From Pyrofollis japonicus (GTDB lineage: Archaea; Thermoproteota; Thermoprotei_A; Sulfolobales; Pyrodictiaceae), in the NCBI RefSeq assembly GCF_033097485.1, contig NZ_AP028634.1:1665126-1729125 (forward strand): a DNA stretch of 64,000 bases. Reading direction: 5' to 3'. The position numbers and the translations under genes were made by a program. The notes beneath the pieces were generated by a model that was not told the DNA's origin, searched no databases, and saw only the letters and a list, made by a program, of their open reading frames with translations. Position 1 is the first letter of the stretch. The number at the start of each line of letters is the position of its first letter. Of the stretch, positions 1-7,842 are shown in pieces.

Positions 1-274
1 AAAGGTCGCCTTCTTCACCGGCACCACGTCCAGCACGGCGCCAAGCCTCTCGGCAACCACGATGCCGACTGGGACGCCTCCAGCAGGAATAGCGTAGACG
101 ATGCGAGGCCTAGGCACAAGTCTCTCACTGATCAACTGTCTCAAGGAACGCGGCCAGCTTCTCCCCGGCATCCCAGCGGTCGCGGAACACCGGGGCACGC
201 CAAGAAGCCTCCTCACAGTAATAGACGCCGTCGATAACGGAGACGCTGCACTCCAGGGACACTATGCAACGCAC
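1..274 (-). pseudogene. Phosphoribosyltransferase-like fragment, frameshifted, cut by window edge
   Basis: Two minus-strand frames together resemble the N-terminal half of the COG1926 predicted phosphoribosyltransferases. The first frame, from a possible GTG at 274, contains VFRDRWDAGEKLAAF; it then hits a TGA at 127-125. The second frame, running to the window edge, contains PRPRIVYAIPAGGVPVG and ERLGAVLDVVPVKK, the usual continuation in this family (PRxGVPVG, then the xALGAxLDVxxVxK strand). A one-base shift near 142-148 would join them as one reading frame. The substrate is unknown for this family. Either a genuine pseudogene or a sequence error; the 3' end lies outside the window, so completeness cannot be judged. 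Confidence 0.6.
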
Positions 275-445
275 CCTAGTGGTAGCTAATATGAGAAGAG
301 TATGATAATCCTTGACGTAATTGTGTTCTTCTCCGTACGTCCTGCCAAGGAGCGAAGCAGTGATTATTCGGTGGAGTGCGGGAGGGGTTCCGTAATACCT
401 TACCAGCTATCTATAACCACTATTTACTTATGTAGTACCCAAAAG

Positions 446-677
446 GTATACATTAACGTTAGTACTCGAGTAAGAGTCCCGAGAACTTAAAGAGGAAATG
501 AATAAACTATGGGGGATCGGCTTGACTAAGGAAATAAGAGCATACGTGAGGAAGCGAAGACGCGCGTATAGGAAGCAGAAAGCGCTCGAAGAGATTAGCA
601 ACGGGCTCGAAAAGCTCCCTGAGAGCCCAAAGGGCTTAGGAACACGGCTCGTGAGGGAAGACCGTGACAATCACTAA
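446..677 (+). pseudogene. vapB: VapB-type antitoxin relic (one-base frameshift)
   Basis: The frame from about 446 reads VYINVSTRVRVP and then runs into a stop; the neighbouring frame from 481 reads RELKEEMNKLWGIGLTKEI and ends VREDRDNH. Joined, they give a typical crenarchaeal VapB: short beta strand (VRVP), ribbon-helix or AbrB-like N-terminus, basic helix, and the signature xREDRDxx C-terminus. The joint falls in a CCC run at 478-480, where one extra C restores the frame. No normal start codon is visible at the 5' end. VapB would bind and neutralise a VapC PIN-domain ribonuclease; here the partner is also damaged. A short translatable product starting at the ATG at 499 is possible but would lack the DNA-binding strand. 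Confidence 0.6.
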
Positions 678-820
678 TACATCTGACTCGGTGAAGCACA
701 TGATTATGGGTACAGGGCTTCTAAAAAGACCCAAGCGATAGTGTTATCAAGCTAGAGGACGAGGCTACTTAAGAGCAAGGCGCAGAGAAGCTAGGCATAA
801 GAACGATACTCGTCCCATAG
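664..820 (+). pseudogene. vapC: VapC (PIN-domain toxin) remnant
   Basis: A GTG at 664 overlaps the end of the VapB relic, the usual vapBC arrangement, and opens VTITNTSDSVKHMIMG, which resembles a PIN-domain start except that the catalytic Asp of the xDTS motif is Asn. The frame stops after 25 codons. Shortly after, another frame reads DSVIKLEDEAT, a stop, then EQGAEKLGIRTILVP and a stop, similar to the end of PIN proteins (a helix followed by a GIxTILV strand). The middle 80 or so residues of a normal VapC are missing. I read this as a deleted, inactive toxin gene. The match is weaker than for VapB, and the last 30 bases overlap an alternative reading of the gene on the other strand. Confidence 0.4.
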
Positions 821-828
821 CTTGCCTA

Positions 829-1752
829 TCAACTCCTGCAGGGTGGTGGGGGGCAAACCGTTACGCTGTAGGTCCAGCCGCATCTCCCGCACACCGTGCT
901 TATCCTTACCCCGCCGCATCCCGGGTTTCTCTCCTCCTTTGCCTCGAGCACCGCTCCGCACATGGGGCAGCGTCTCGGAACCACGAGTACTAGCTGGTGC
1001 CCATCCTCAATCCTCTCCTCTACGTCTACTAGGAGGCCCAGTCTCCGCATCTCTCCTATCTCGGAAAGAATAGTGTCTCTGAGTCTCTCGGAGAGTGTTC
1101 TTGCAATCCTCTTCGCCGTACGTGTCGAGACGAGGCAGTCCAGGTTAGCTATAGCGGTTAGCTGCCTAGAGGCAGCCTCTAGGAACGCGGCCAACACGTC
1201 CCTGCCCCTATTGAGCCTCGTTGCAGCCGACTCGAGGAGCCCGGTGAGCATTAGCTTGGCCAGCGCGTCGGCGTCGCCGAGTATCCTTTTCGACTCTCCG
1301 TCCTCCAGTACTCTGCGCACGCGCTTAGCCAGCTCCTCGGGGTAGCCAGACTTCTCCAGAGCCTCCTCAAGCAGCAAGGCTCTCCGCCGGGGGCATAGCT
1401 CTCCGGCTTTCTTCTCGAGCGCAGTCACAGCGTCACTGAGCAGGCTAGCAACAAACACGGCCTCAGCGTCAGCGCCCTCTCCAAGGGCTACCCGGTAAGC
1501 ATAGAGCGCCGCGAGGACAGCGTGGTTGACGAGGAGCCCGCTGCTCCCCCAGACCTCCTCCTCGACGCCCTTAACGGCCTCAATGAGCCTCCGATGCCTC
1601 TGGAGAAGCTCTTCGGGCCTAGCCACTTCTTTGCCGGCCTTACTCATTGCTGGCGCAGCCTCCGAGGGAATAGGGGTCGCTTGCGACGTAATTATCCTTA
1701 CTATCGAAAACACGGCACCGTGGGCGAGAATATGGAGCTTCGGCTCGCCCAT
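829..1752 (-). CDS. HD-domain-like helical protein with C-terminal zinc ribbon
   Basis: 307 residues. The central part is all-helical with the spacing of an HD phosphohydrolase domain (NHAVLAALYAYRVAL, then SLLSDAV, then GDADALAKL), but the metal-binding His-Asp pair is replaced by Ser-Asp, so catalytic activity is doubtful. The C-terminus carries CPMCG and CGRCGW, a four-cysteine zinc ribbon, suggesting nucleic-acid or protein binding. The ATG at 1752 follows a TATA-like TTCTTAAACC too closely, so the true start may be the ATG at 1647. The annotated C-terminus (VCPPPPCRS) looks artificial: one base added near 860 would instead give a helical tail, TLQELIGKLWDEYRSYA, ending at 791. No operon partner is seen. 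Confidence 0.5.
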   Translation of the reverse strand: MGEPKLHILAHGAVFSIVRIITSQATPIPSEAAPAMSKAGKEVARPEELLQRHRRLIEAVKGVEEEVWGSSGLLVNHAVLAALYAYRVALGEGADAEAVFVASLLSDAVTALEKKAGELCPRRRALLLEEALEKSGYPEELAKRVRRVLEDGESKRILGDADALAKLMLTGLLESAATRLNRGRDVLAAFLEAASRQLTAIANLDCLVSTRTAKRIARTLSERLRDTILSEIGEMRRLGLLVDVEERIEDGHQLVLVVPRRCPMCGAVLEAKEERNPGCGGVRISTVCGRCGWTYSVTVCPPPPCRS

Positions 1753-1832
1753 AGGTTTAAGAAGCCCTGGGGATTCGTCTTAAGACTAGTTGTTAACTGG
1801 AAAGGGTTTCGAATAGAGTAGGTGAACAAGGT

Positions 1833-2429
1833 ATGGGTAAGGCAATGAGTGCTTTGAAGGCAATATTCTACCTGGTAGTGATAGCGGGTATAGCGTTCTT
1901 CATCGTGGACCTCTACTATACTAGGAGCGGGTGGAGCACAAGCCTAGCAGAGAAGCCGGAGATACAGCCGCAGGGGACAAACATAAGGATAAACCTTGTC
2001 TTGGACATCTATAATCCGTCGCACAGCGAGGTTCGGGCGAAGCTCGTCTGGTACAGCATATACCTCGACAACGAGTACGTCGGGGAAGGGCTGAAGCCTT
2101 ATCTCGACCTCAAGCCTGGCCACAACAAGGTAAGGCTGAGCGTGACTATAGACACTCTGCGCCTCCCATGCGCGGTTGCGGAGGCGCTCTCGAAGGGTAA
2201 TGTAACGGTGAGCGTCAAGGGCTACGCGATAATAACGCTGATGCTCTTCGGCAAGGTGGGGTACAAGGACATAACGGTCCCGATTAACACGCAGCCCTAC
2301 AAGGAGGCGGTCAAGCTGGACCCAGTAACCAAGAGGGCACTGGGCATCGTTACAGCTATGTGTGAGCTGGCAAAGACAGGGAAGCCGGCAGCACAGTGGC
2401 CTCCAATACCCGGAACGGGCTCGCCATAA
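1833..2429 (+). CDS. Membrane-anchored LEA14/WHy-domain protein
   Basis: 198 residues. Residues 6-28 form one hydrophobic segment (LKAIFYLVVIAGIAFFIVDL) that should anchor the protein in the membrane. The rest has the beta-rich pattern of the LEA14/WHy (LEA type 2) fold, with the typical NLVLDIYNPS strand followed by IYLDNEYVGEG and a strand pair near TVSVKGYAIITL. In other organisms this fold is linked to desiccation or stress tolerance, but the archaeal members have no firm role. The gene stands alone on the plus strand between two minus-strand genes. The ATG at 1833 is preceded by GGTGAAC-type purine-rich sequence, so the start is reasonable; the second ATG four codons later is an alternative. 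Confidence 0.6.
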   Translation: MGKAMSALKAIFYLVVIAGIAFFIVDLYYTRSGWSTSLAEKPEIQPQGTNIRINLVLDIYNPSHSEVRAKLVWYSIYLDNEYVGEGLKPYLDLKPGHNKVRLSVTIDTLRLPCAVAEALSKGNVTVSVKGYAIITLMLFGKVGYKDITVPINTQPYKEAVKLDPVTKRALGIVTAMCELAKTGKPAAQWPPIPGTGSP

Positions 2430-2465
2430 AATATCGTGGGGCTTGATATTCTGTTATGCCGGTGG

Positions 2466-3029
2466 CTAGGAGGCCTCAACTTTCTCCACGACTATTTTAC
2501 AGCCTTTCTCGCCGTAGTCTTCGGCGTAGACGAGGTAGTCTCCGGGGCTGAGATACTTCCTTGACTCTGGATCGCGTGTCGCTACAGCTCTTGCGCCGAG
2601 CGCTCTCAACACGCCTACAACGACTCCTACAAATGCTGCAAGCTGTAGCCCCTTGGCACCGAAGGGGCATTGCTCGCTGACGAGTTCGAGCCTATTGTCG
2701 CTGATCCTCTTTGGCGTAAACAATCCGATACTCTCGTCGAGCGTTATGCTTCTCGCCGCCGAGTGGCATGAATAGTGAACCTCGAGTACTTTTAGGAAAT
2801 CGCCTTTAGGAATAGATACTATGTCCTTGGTAGCCTCTATGAGGCCGGGGAGAGCAGCGACAGTAGCCTCGGCTAATGCGTCTGCAACTACTCGGAACCC
2901 AGCTTCTCCGAGATACTTCTCAGCTATTCTTGGAAGCTGGTCGAAGGCAAGCTTGCGAAAATAAACCTGATATGCCCTTAGAATCATGGACAACTTGTCT
3001 CTATCTTCCAAAACTAGCACCATATACAC
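2466..3029 (-). CDS. V4R-like Cys/His protein, paralogue A, beside cooC
   Basis: 187 residues, not firmly recognised. It is homologous by eye to the protein at 4279-4911 on the other side of cooC: both have a helical N-terminal half, an HxxCH motif (His85, Cys88, His89 here), a CPF motif (Cys121), a hydrophobic helix AAFVGVVVGVLRAL, an SPGD turn and a final GC(K/R)I strand (Cys177). The last third resembles the V4R small-molecule-binding domain. The conserved His and Cys residues could bind a metal, haem or CO. It is transcribed away from cooC with a shared 150 bp promoter region. Likely roles are CO or nickel sensing, or maturation of CooS; both are inference. GTG 3029, ATG 3023 and GTG 3020 are all possible starts. 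Confidence 0.6.
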   Translation of the reverse strand: MYMVLVLEDRDKLSMILRAYQVYFRKLAFDQLPRIAEKYLGEAGFRVVADALAEATVAALPGLIEATKDIVSIPKGDFLKVLEVHYSCHSAARSITLDESIGLFTPKRISDNRLELVSEQCPFGAKGLQLAAFVGVVVGVLRALGARAVATRDPESRKYLSPGDYLVYAEDYGEKGCKIVVEKVEAS

Positions 3030-3120
3030 TACAGTAGCAAGTTATAGCAAATAAGCAAGCTACATGAAAAACCCATCAACAGTATTCATACGGCCTGCTT
3101 GGAGCGATATGGGTTGAAAA

Positions 3121-3178
3121 CTTAAACTACATAACCAGTGTTACACCCTTCCCGCCTGCCTCCATAAACACTGTTTAT
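3121..3178. promoter_or_regulatory. cooC upstream region with two inverted repeats
   Basis: The spacer between the divergent genes contains ATAAAC-ACT-GTTTAT at 3164-3178, a perfect 6-3-6 inverted repeat that overlaps the first possible start codon of cooC, and a looser ATAACCAGTGTTAC at 3131-3144. The latter resembles the TTAACC-GT-GGTTAA repeat upstream of cooF. These are possible binding sites for the helix-turn-helix protein encoded at 4908-5324, but this is inference from symmetry and position only. Confidence 0.3.
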
Positions 3179-4194
3179 TGACTTTCAACTACATATCTGA
3201 GAATAGGAATGACCAGCAACTACTATTCTCTTGGAGGGCAGCATACTCCTTGAATAGGATTGATTCTGAGCCTATAATTAAGCCTGAAACTAAGGAGGAG
3301 AAAAAGAAGAAAGAAGCCCTCTTCAAGCTCGCAGACAAGTTCCGAGAAGCTGCACGGGAGAGAAGAAAGTACCTGCGCGAAGAGGGCTTCAAGGTTGTTG
3401 TAACCGGTAAGGGTGGAGCAGGAAAGACGACAACTGCGGCCCTCCTTGCTCGGATTCTTGCACGCCGAGGCTACAAGGTCTTAGCCATTGATGAGGACCC
3501 GCAGATAAACTTACCCAACGCGCTCGGCCTGCCAAAGGAGGTAGCCGACAAGATTGTTCCGCTGAGCCGGAACGTGGACTACATAGAGGAGAAGACTGGT
3601 GCACGGCCTGGCGAAGAGTGGGGTGTCTTTCTAATAGTTAACCCGGACGTTAGCGATGTGATTGAGCGATTTGGGGTAAAGGGGCCCGACGGCGTAACGA
3701 TACTGGTCATGGGTACTGTTGTGCAGGCTGCCACTGGGTGCCTCTGCCCTGAGAACGCCTTGCTAGCAGCGGTTATGGACTACCTCGTCCTCCGAAAAGG
3801 CGAAGTAGTTATCATGGATACTCAGGCTGGCCTTGAGCACTTCGGCAGAGCAATAGCAAAGGGCTTCAAGCAGAGCATAGTGATAAGTGAGCCGACGCAT
3901 AACAGTATGCAGGTAGCTGCCCACGCAATGAGGCTGTCCCACGAGCTGGGTATACCCTACATACACCTGGTTCTGAACAAGGTTCGTAGCGAGAAGGAAG
4001 TCGAAAAGGCAATGAAGCTTGCAAAGGAGTTTGGTGCACCGGAGCCAACAAGCGTAGTATTAATACCCTATGACCCGACGGTGTTGGAGTACGAGCCTAA
4101 TGTGGGCCCACTACTCGACATGAACCCCAAGCCTCCTATAGTTAAGGCGGTCGAGGAGCTAGCCGATATCGTTGAAAAGTATGGGAACCTTTAA
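3178..4194 (+). CDS. cooC: CooC-type nickel-insertion ATPase for CO dehydrogenase
   Basis: 338 residues, MinD/Mrp-like P-loop ATPase of the CooC family, which supplies nickel to the C-cluster of CO dehydrogenase. Seen: deviant Walker A GKGGAGKTT at residues 77-85, IDEDP after the next strand, and the family-specific CLC motif (Cys187, Cys189), which in CooC dimers binds the metal ion; the DTQAGLEHF stretch is the switch II region. An N-terminal extension of about 70 mostly charged residues precedes the core. The listed TTG start at 3178 overlaps an inverted repeat; TTG 3250, 11 bases after GGAGGG, is an attractive alternative. The target enzyme CooS is encoded at 14213-16183 on the other strand. 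A T-rich stretch at 4231-4239 may terminate it. Confidence 0.85.
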   Translation: MTFNYISENRNDQQLLFSWRAAYSLNRIDSEPIIKPETKEEKKKKEALFKLADKFREAARERRKYLREEGFKVVVTGKGGAGKTTTAALLARILARRGYKVLAIDEDPQINLPNALGLPKEVADKIVPLSRNVDYIEEKTGARPGEEWGVFLIVNPDVSDVIERFGVKGPDGVTILVMGTVVQAATGCLCPENALLAAVMDYLVLRKGEVVIMDTQAGLEHFGRAIAKGFKQSIVISEPTHNSMQVAAHAMRLSHELGIPYIHLVLNKVRSEKEVEKAMKLAKEFGAPEPTSVVLIPYDPTVLEYEPNVGPLLDMNPKPPIVKAVEELADIVEKYGNL

Positions 4195-4255
4195 GTAAAC
4201 GCAATAGCATAGATACCTTTACGAGTACGCACTCTTTTTCACTCCATACTCCTAG

Positions 4256-4263
4256 TTTTTATA
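4256..4263 (+). promoter_or_regulatory. TATA box for paralogue B and regulator
   Basis: TTTTTATA lies about 20-28 bp before the GTG codons at 4279 and 4288. This matches the spacing seen before several other genes here and implies a leaderless transcript for the 4279-5324 pair. Confidence 0.45.
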
Positions 4264-4278
4264 GAGGATTAGGCCAGG

Positions 4279-4911
4279 GTGCGTCGTGTGCAAGATACCG
4301 AGAAACTGGTACCATTCGATAAGCTTCGGGAAAGGTGTGACCCTGCATGTATTACTAGGGTTAATGCATCGCTGAAAATGATTGAGGCCTTTAGGGCCTT
4401 CTTCGAGTCGCTAGCGTATTACGAGATTCCCAGCTTCTTTGACAGGATAGTGCCACGTGAGACCGCATTCTACATGATAGCCGAGATGATGGCCCGTGCC
4501 ACGGAGAGGGCGTTCCCAATACTGCTCCATATAATGGAGGAGTTGCATGGGAGACCTATTCCCTACTCCACTGCGAAAGGCCTTGATAGGCTACTTATAC
4601 ATAACCACTGTCATACAAAGATGGCAGAGATACTTGGCTACCCTGTAGTAGTGTTCCACGCCTCTAAGGAGAATAACAAGATCGTTTTCCGTACCTCGAG
4701 GTGCCCCTTCGAGAAGGAGAAGAGGGGGCGCCCCCTTATCTGCGCGGTGTGTCTCGGCGTTATACTTGGCTCGACGAGGTTCTTGCTAGAGAATCGCCCA
4801 GTCTACCTCGTGAGGACGCGCAAGGAGCTCAGCTCTATTCCTCCCGGGGCCATAGTTATTCAGCAGACTCGTCGAAGCAGGGGATGCCGTATAGAGGTGT
4901 TTGAGAAGTGA
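4279..4911 (+). CDS. V4R-like Cys/His protein, paralogue B, beside cooC
   Basis: 210 residues, related to the protein at 2466-3029. Shared features: helical N-terminal half, HxxCH (here HNHCH, His108 to His112), CPF (Cys142), a hydrophobic helix that here contains CxxC (Cys155, Cys158), a PPGA turn and a terminal GCRI strand (Cys203). Two more cysteines (20, 24) occur at the N-terminus. The C-terminal third has the pattern of V4R sensor domains. The stop codon overlaps the GTG of the following regulator gene (GTGA), so the two are almost certainly co-translated, pointing to a joint sensory role. With a TATA box at 4256-4263, the GTG at 4288 is an equally likely start. Function unknown; CO, nickel or redox sensing is inference. 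Confidence 0.6.
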   Translation: MRRVQDTEKLVPFDKLRERCDPACITRVNASLKMIEAFRAFFESLAYYEIPSFFDRIVPRETAFYMIAEMMARATERAFPILLHIMEELHGRPIPYSTAKGLDRLLIHNHCHTKMAEILGYPVVVFHASKENNKIVFRTSRCPFEKEKRGRPLICAVCLGVILGSTRFLLENRPVYLVRTRKELSSIPPGAIVIQQTRRSRGCRIEVFEK

Positions 4912-5324
4912 GCTTCAGGGAAGACGACTTTCACGAGGACAAGCTTATGGCTCCCTGTGAGCAGGCGGTACGCGACATTATACCCGCTATTAAGGCCGCC
5001 ATAGCCGTCCTACTCAAAGAGAAGCATGGCTACAGTATTACTCGAATAGCCCGGATACTAGGCGTGACCCCGACTGCTGCGCAGAACTATCTTAATGGTA
5101 AGCGCGGCGGAGCCTACCTTCACCTCCTACTAACCATACCGGAGCTCCGAGGCGAGGTCGAGGAGGCGGCAGAGGCGATAAACCTGCTCAGGGAGCGGGG
5201 GTATAGTGTGAGGGCGGCTTCTTTCCTTCTATGCAGGCTTTGCCGCGACATAAGGTACTATGTGGAAAAGAATAAGCTGGACTGCGGCCCAGTCAACACT
5301 GGAACACATTCGCGCTCTAGGTGA
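4908..5324 (+). CDS. HTH transcriptional regulator with three conserved-type cysteines
   Basis: 138 residues. Residues 41-67 form a clear helix-turn-helix (SITRIARILGVTPTAAQNYL) of the archaeal XRE-like COG2522 type. Cysteines flank it: Cys17 near the N-terminus, CRLC at 109-112 and Cys126. In this family a Cys pair after the DNA-binding domain suggests an Fe-S cluster or metal as signal. The GTG start overlaps the previous stop, so it forms a two-gene unit with V4R-like paralogue B. Its 3' end overlaps by 8 bases the end of the convergent nuoM gene. The obvious targets are the divergent cooC region and the cooF promoter, where inverted repeats are present; this is inference. Confidence 0.65.
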   Translation: MSFREDDFHEDKLMAPCEQAVRDIIPAIKAAIAVLLKEKHGYSITRIARILGVTPTAAQNYLNGKRGGAYLHLLLTIPELRGEVEEAAEAINLLRERGYSVRAASFLLCRLCRDIRYYVEKNKLDCGPVNTGTHSRSR

Positions 5325-6624
5325 AGGGCTCCACCATAATCGGGGCAACTCCTGTAACCACTAGTATGACTAGCGCTGCTACTATGCCGGCGAGCACGCG
5401 TAGCTCTACCCTGCTACTAGTGCCTAGCTCCGCGAGAGCCTTGTAGAGGATCCACGAGGCTGCGCTTATATTCAGCAGGCTCGAAGTCACTGCGAGTACA
5501 AGGCTCAGCGTACCGGCCTCGAAGAGCACGCTTAGCGCTAGCACTTCTGCTCCGAAGAATACTAGCCCTGGCAAGGGTAGGAGCCCTATAGCGGTGAACG
5601 CTACCAGCCTGCCATCGAGGCTGCTGGCTCCCCAAGAGGTGCTTATCACCGGTATTAGTGCAAACGTGTGAGCAATAGCGTATAGTGTTGCCGCGTTGGC
5701 TACCCTGTAGGGCTCTGTAGGGGTAAACATTGCTGCAGCGATGAGGCTCATATGTGCTACGCTTAGATATGCCACGGCGGAGGGAAAATCGTTTACAGCT
5801 ATGTGGCGATGGGCTACTAGGAGCGCGTAGAGTGCACCGATAAGAGCTATAGTGATGACTAGTTGTGAGCCTCCTAGTAGCCCGTATAGGCTCAACAAGG
5901 CCAGGCCGTAAAGCCCCATCTTCGTCATAATCACCGAGGATGCTGCGACAATCGGTGGATTCTCAGCATATAGTCGCGGGACCCATGAGTGGAAGGGAAA
6001 CACCGCACCCTTTATCATAAAAGCCAACACTAGAAGGGCTAGTACAAGGAGCCTCGTTTCTCCCCCCAGCTGTGCTAGGTCGCAGAGAGCATCGCTTCCT
6101 AGGCGGCTCAGGGCGAGCATTGAGGCTGCTGCCAAGAGTATGCCAGCAACCTGCGTATAGGCTAGGAATAGGAGTGCTTGTTCCACACGGCCCCTTCTCC
6201 TAGCCATGTAGTATAGTGGGAGCACTGTGGTTTCCCAGAAAATCAGCATCCATACAAGGTCCCCTGACGAGAAGAACCCTATTAGGCCTGCAACGATTAT
6301 CATTAATGCTGCATAGTCTATCCCATCATCTCTACTGCTCGTCAATACTGCTACTAGTGCACCCAGCGCCGCTACCAGTGAAAACACTGAGGAAAGCTTG
6401 GTGAAAGAAACTCTCAGCAACGGGATAAAGGGTGAAACACTGATACCGGTCCCAGCCCCCTTGGCACCGAGCACTCCTACGAGTAGCGCTACCAGGGAGA
6501 GCGCTATCACTGATACCGCTCTAGCATGCCTTCTGTAAACAGCACTGATTAGAGCAGATGCCAAGAGCACGGCGTAGACCAGGCCATATAGAGCCACATA
6601 CACGTACCCACCCATCTTCTTCAC
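5317..6624 (-). CDS. nuoM: Complex I antiporter-like subunit, NuoM type
   Basis: 435 residues, about 13-14 membrane helices, Mrp-antiporter-like. The key charged residues of an ion-pumping subunit are visible: Glu in WMLIFWETTVLPLYYM (helix 5), Lys in FMIKGAVFPFHSWVPRLY (helix 7) and Lys in SVIMTKMGLYGL (helix 8). FPFHSWVP is typical of NuoM. It is the last gene of the CO operon, starting 4 bases inside the end of nuoN. The order L-N-M differs from the usual L-M-N. It should translocate protons or sodium when electrons pass from CooF to quinone. Some shortening compared with the roughly 500-residue bacterial NuoM is evident. Confidence 0.85.
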   Translation of the reverse strand: MKKMGGYVYVALYGLVYAVLLASALISAVYRRHARAVSVIALSLVALLVGVLGAKGAGTGISVSPFIPLLRVSFTKLSSVFSLVAALGALVAVLTSSRDDGIDYAALMIIVAGLIGFFSSGDLVWMLIFWETTVLPLYYMARRRGRVEQALLFLAYTQVAGILLAAASMLALSRLGSDALCDLAQLGGETRLLVLALLVLAFMIKGAVFPFHSWVPRLYAENPPIVAASSVIMTKMGLYGLALLSLYGLLGGSQLVITIALIGALYALLVAHRHIAVNDFPSAVAYLSVAHMSLIAAAMFTPTEPYRVANAATLYAIAHTFALIPVISTSWGASSLDGRLVAFTAIGLLPLPGLVFFGAEVLALSVLFEAGTLSLVLAVTSSLLNISAASWILYKALAELGTSSRVELRVLAGIVAALVILVVTGVAPIMVEPFT

Positions 6625-7823
6625 CCCATGGGCGCGAATGGGAACAATGCGATGAGCATTATCGAGGCAACTGTCGAGACGAACAGTGCCTGCCTAGACG
6701 GATACCCGGCCGAGCGGATCATAAGCAGGGTCTCATAGTAGAAGTAGAAAAGCAGTGGAGAAGAGACAAGGAGGGCTCCAAGAGCTGCTATCATCCTTAG
6801 CATGCTATGGCTGCTCGCAAGAAGTACGAGGATCTTAGCCAGGAATGAGCCAGCCGGAGGTATACCCACCAGGCCTATTAGGAGCGCTGCGAACACAAGG
6901 TCTACTCCAAGCCCCCGTCGCTGACTCCCTGGAGCAGCCTCGGCAGAGTATATCAGGGCTATGAGGCCCGCCTCTCCTAGAACGTAGCAGGCCAAATAGT
7001 ACGATAGAATACTGGGCCCGAGCCCGGCGAGTGGTACGAGGAAGAGGAGTAGGGATAGGTGAGCTATTGAGCCGTAAGCTAGGCTCTTTCTCGGATGCCT
7101 CGGGTATGAGGCGCCTACAAGGCTAGCCCATATGGCGGCGAGAATAGCTACAATGTATAGTGAGGCATATATAGCTGAATACGAGTGGCCATTGCCATGC
7201 ACTGCGCTGACCAGCACGTATGCTACGGGTATCTTTGGCGCAGTGAAAGCTGCTAGAATACTGGGCAACGAAGCCTTGTATACTACATCAACACCCCATA
7301 GGTGGAAGGGCGCTATGGCAAGCTCCAATAGCGCTCCAATAACCACCAGGAGGTACGAGTATGGATTATTGCCTCCAAAGAGGCCAAGTGCTATAAATAC
7401 CACTGCAACCGAGCTCGCAACAAAGAACTCTAGTGCAGCCTCGTAGCCCTTACTGCTTTCCCCGAGCGCTATTGCAGCATACGATGCAGCCACGCTAGCC
7501 TCTAGCCCGAGAATAAAGAGAGCGAGGCTATGGCCTAGCCCTATCTGAGCAATAAGTGCGCCAGCAGCTATTGCTCCAGCGAGACTAGTAGTGGCTGGGT
7601 CTCCGAGAATCGCTGCCAGTGTTGGGCCTAGGAGTATCGTGTAGAGCAGTAGTGCCTTGTAGCCCTCTACAGGCACGGCGTAGAGTATTGTTGCCAGCCA
7701 AACGGATATGAGGGAGAGAGAGCCCAGTACGAGGGCGATCTCATGGTAGCGTTTGAGGCCGATAGCTGTGGCGGAAAGGAGTATTGCTAGTCCTGCTCCA
7801 AGATAGACTGCCCCCAGGCTCAT
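6621..7823 (-). CDS. nuoN: Complex I antiporter-like subunit, NuoN type
   Basis: 400 residues, entirely hydrophobic, about 12-13 helices. The segment LELAIAPFHLWGVDVVYKAS with the following APKIPVAYVLV is the NuoN pattern (PFHxWxPDVYxGAP, then a Lys-containing helix). Glu in LFILGLEASVAASY corresponds to the helix-5 glutamate. It follows nuoL with a gap of about 20 bases and overlaps nuoM by 4, so it is part of the same transcript. The sequence is more diverged than nuoL or nuoM, with the DVY loop kept but the usual Gly-Ala-Pro turn lost, so the assignment N versus M rests on that loop and on neighbours. Confidence 0.8.
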   Translation of the reverse strand: MSLGAVYLGAGLAILLSATAIGLKRYHEIALVLGSLSLISVWLATILYAVPVEGYKALLLYTILLGPTLAAILGDPATTSLAGAIAAGALIAQIGLGHSLALFILGLEASVAASYAAIALGESSKGYEAALEFFVASSVAVVFIALGLFGGNNPYSYLLVVIGALLELAIAPFHLWGVDVVYKASLPSILAAFTAPKIPVAYVLVSAVHGNGHSYSAIYASLYIVAILAAIWASLVGASYPRHPRKSLAYGSIAHLSLLLFLVPLAGLGPSILSYYLACYVLGEAGLIALIYSAEAAPGSQRRGLGVDLVFAALLIGLVGIPPAGSFLAKILVLLASSHSMLRMIAALGALLVSSPLLFYFYYETLLMIRSAGYPSRQALFVSTVASIMLIALFPFAPMG

Positions 7824-7842
7824 CTTCCTACACCTCTCATGC

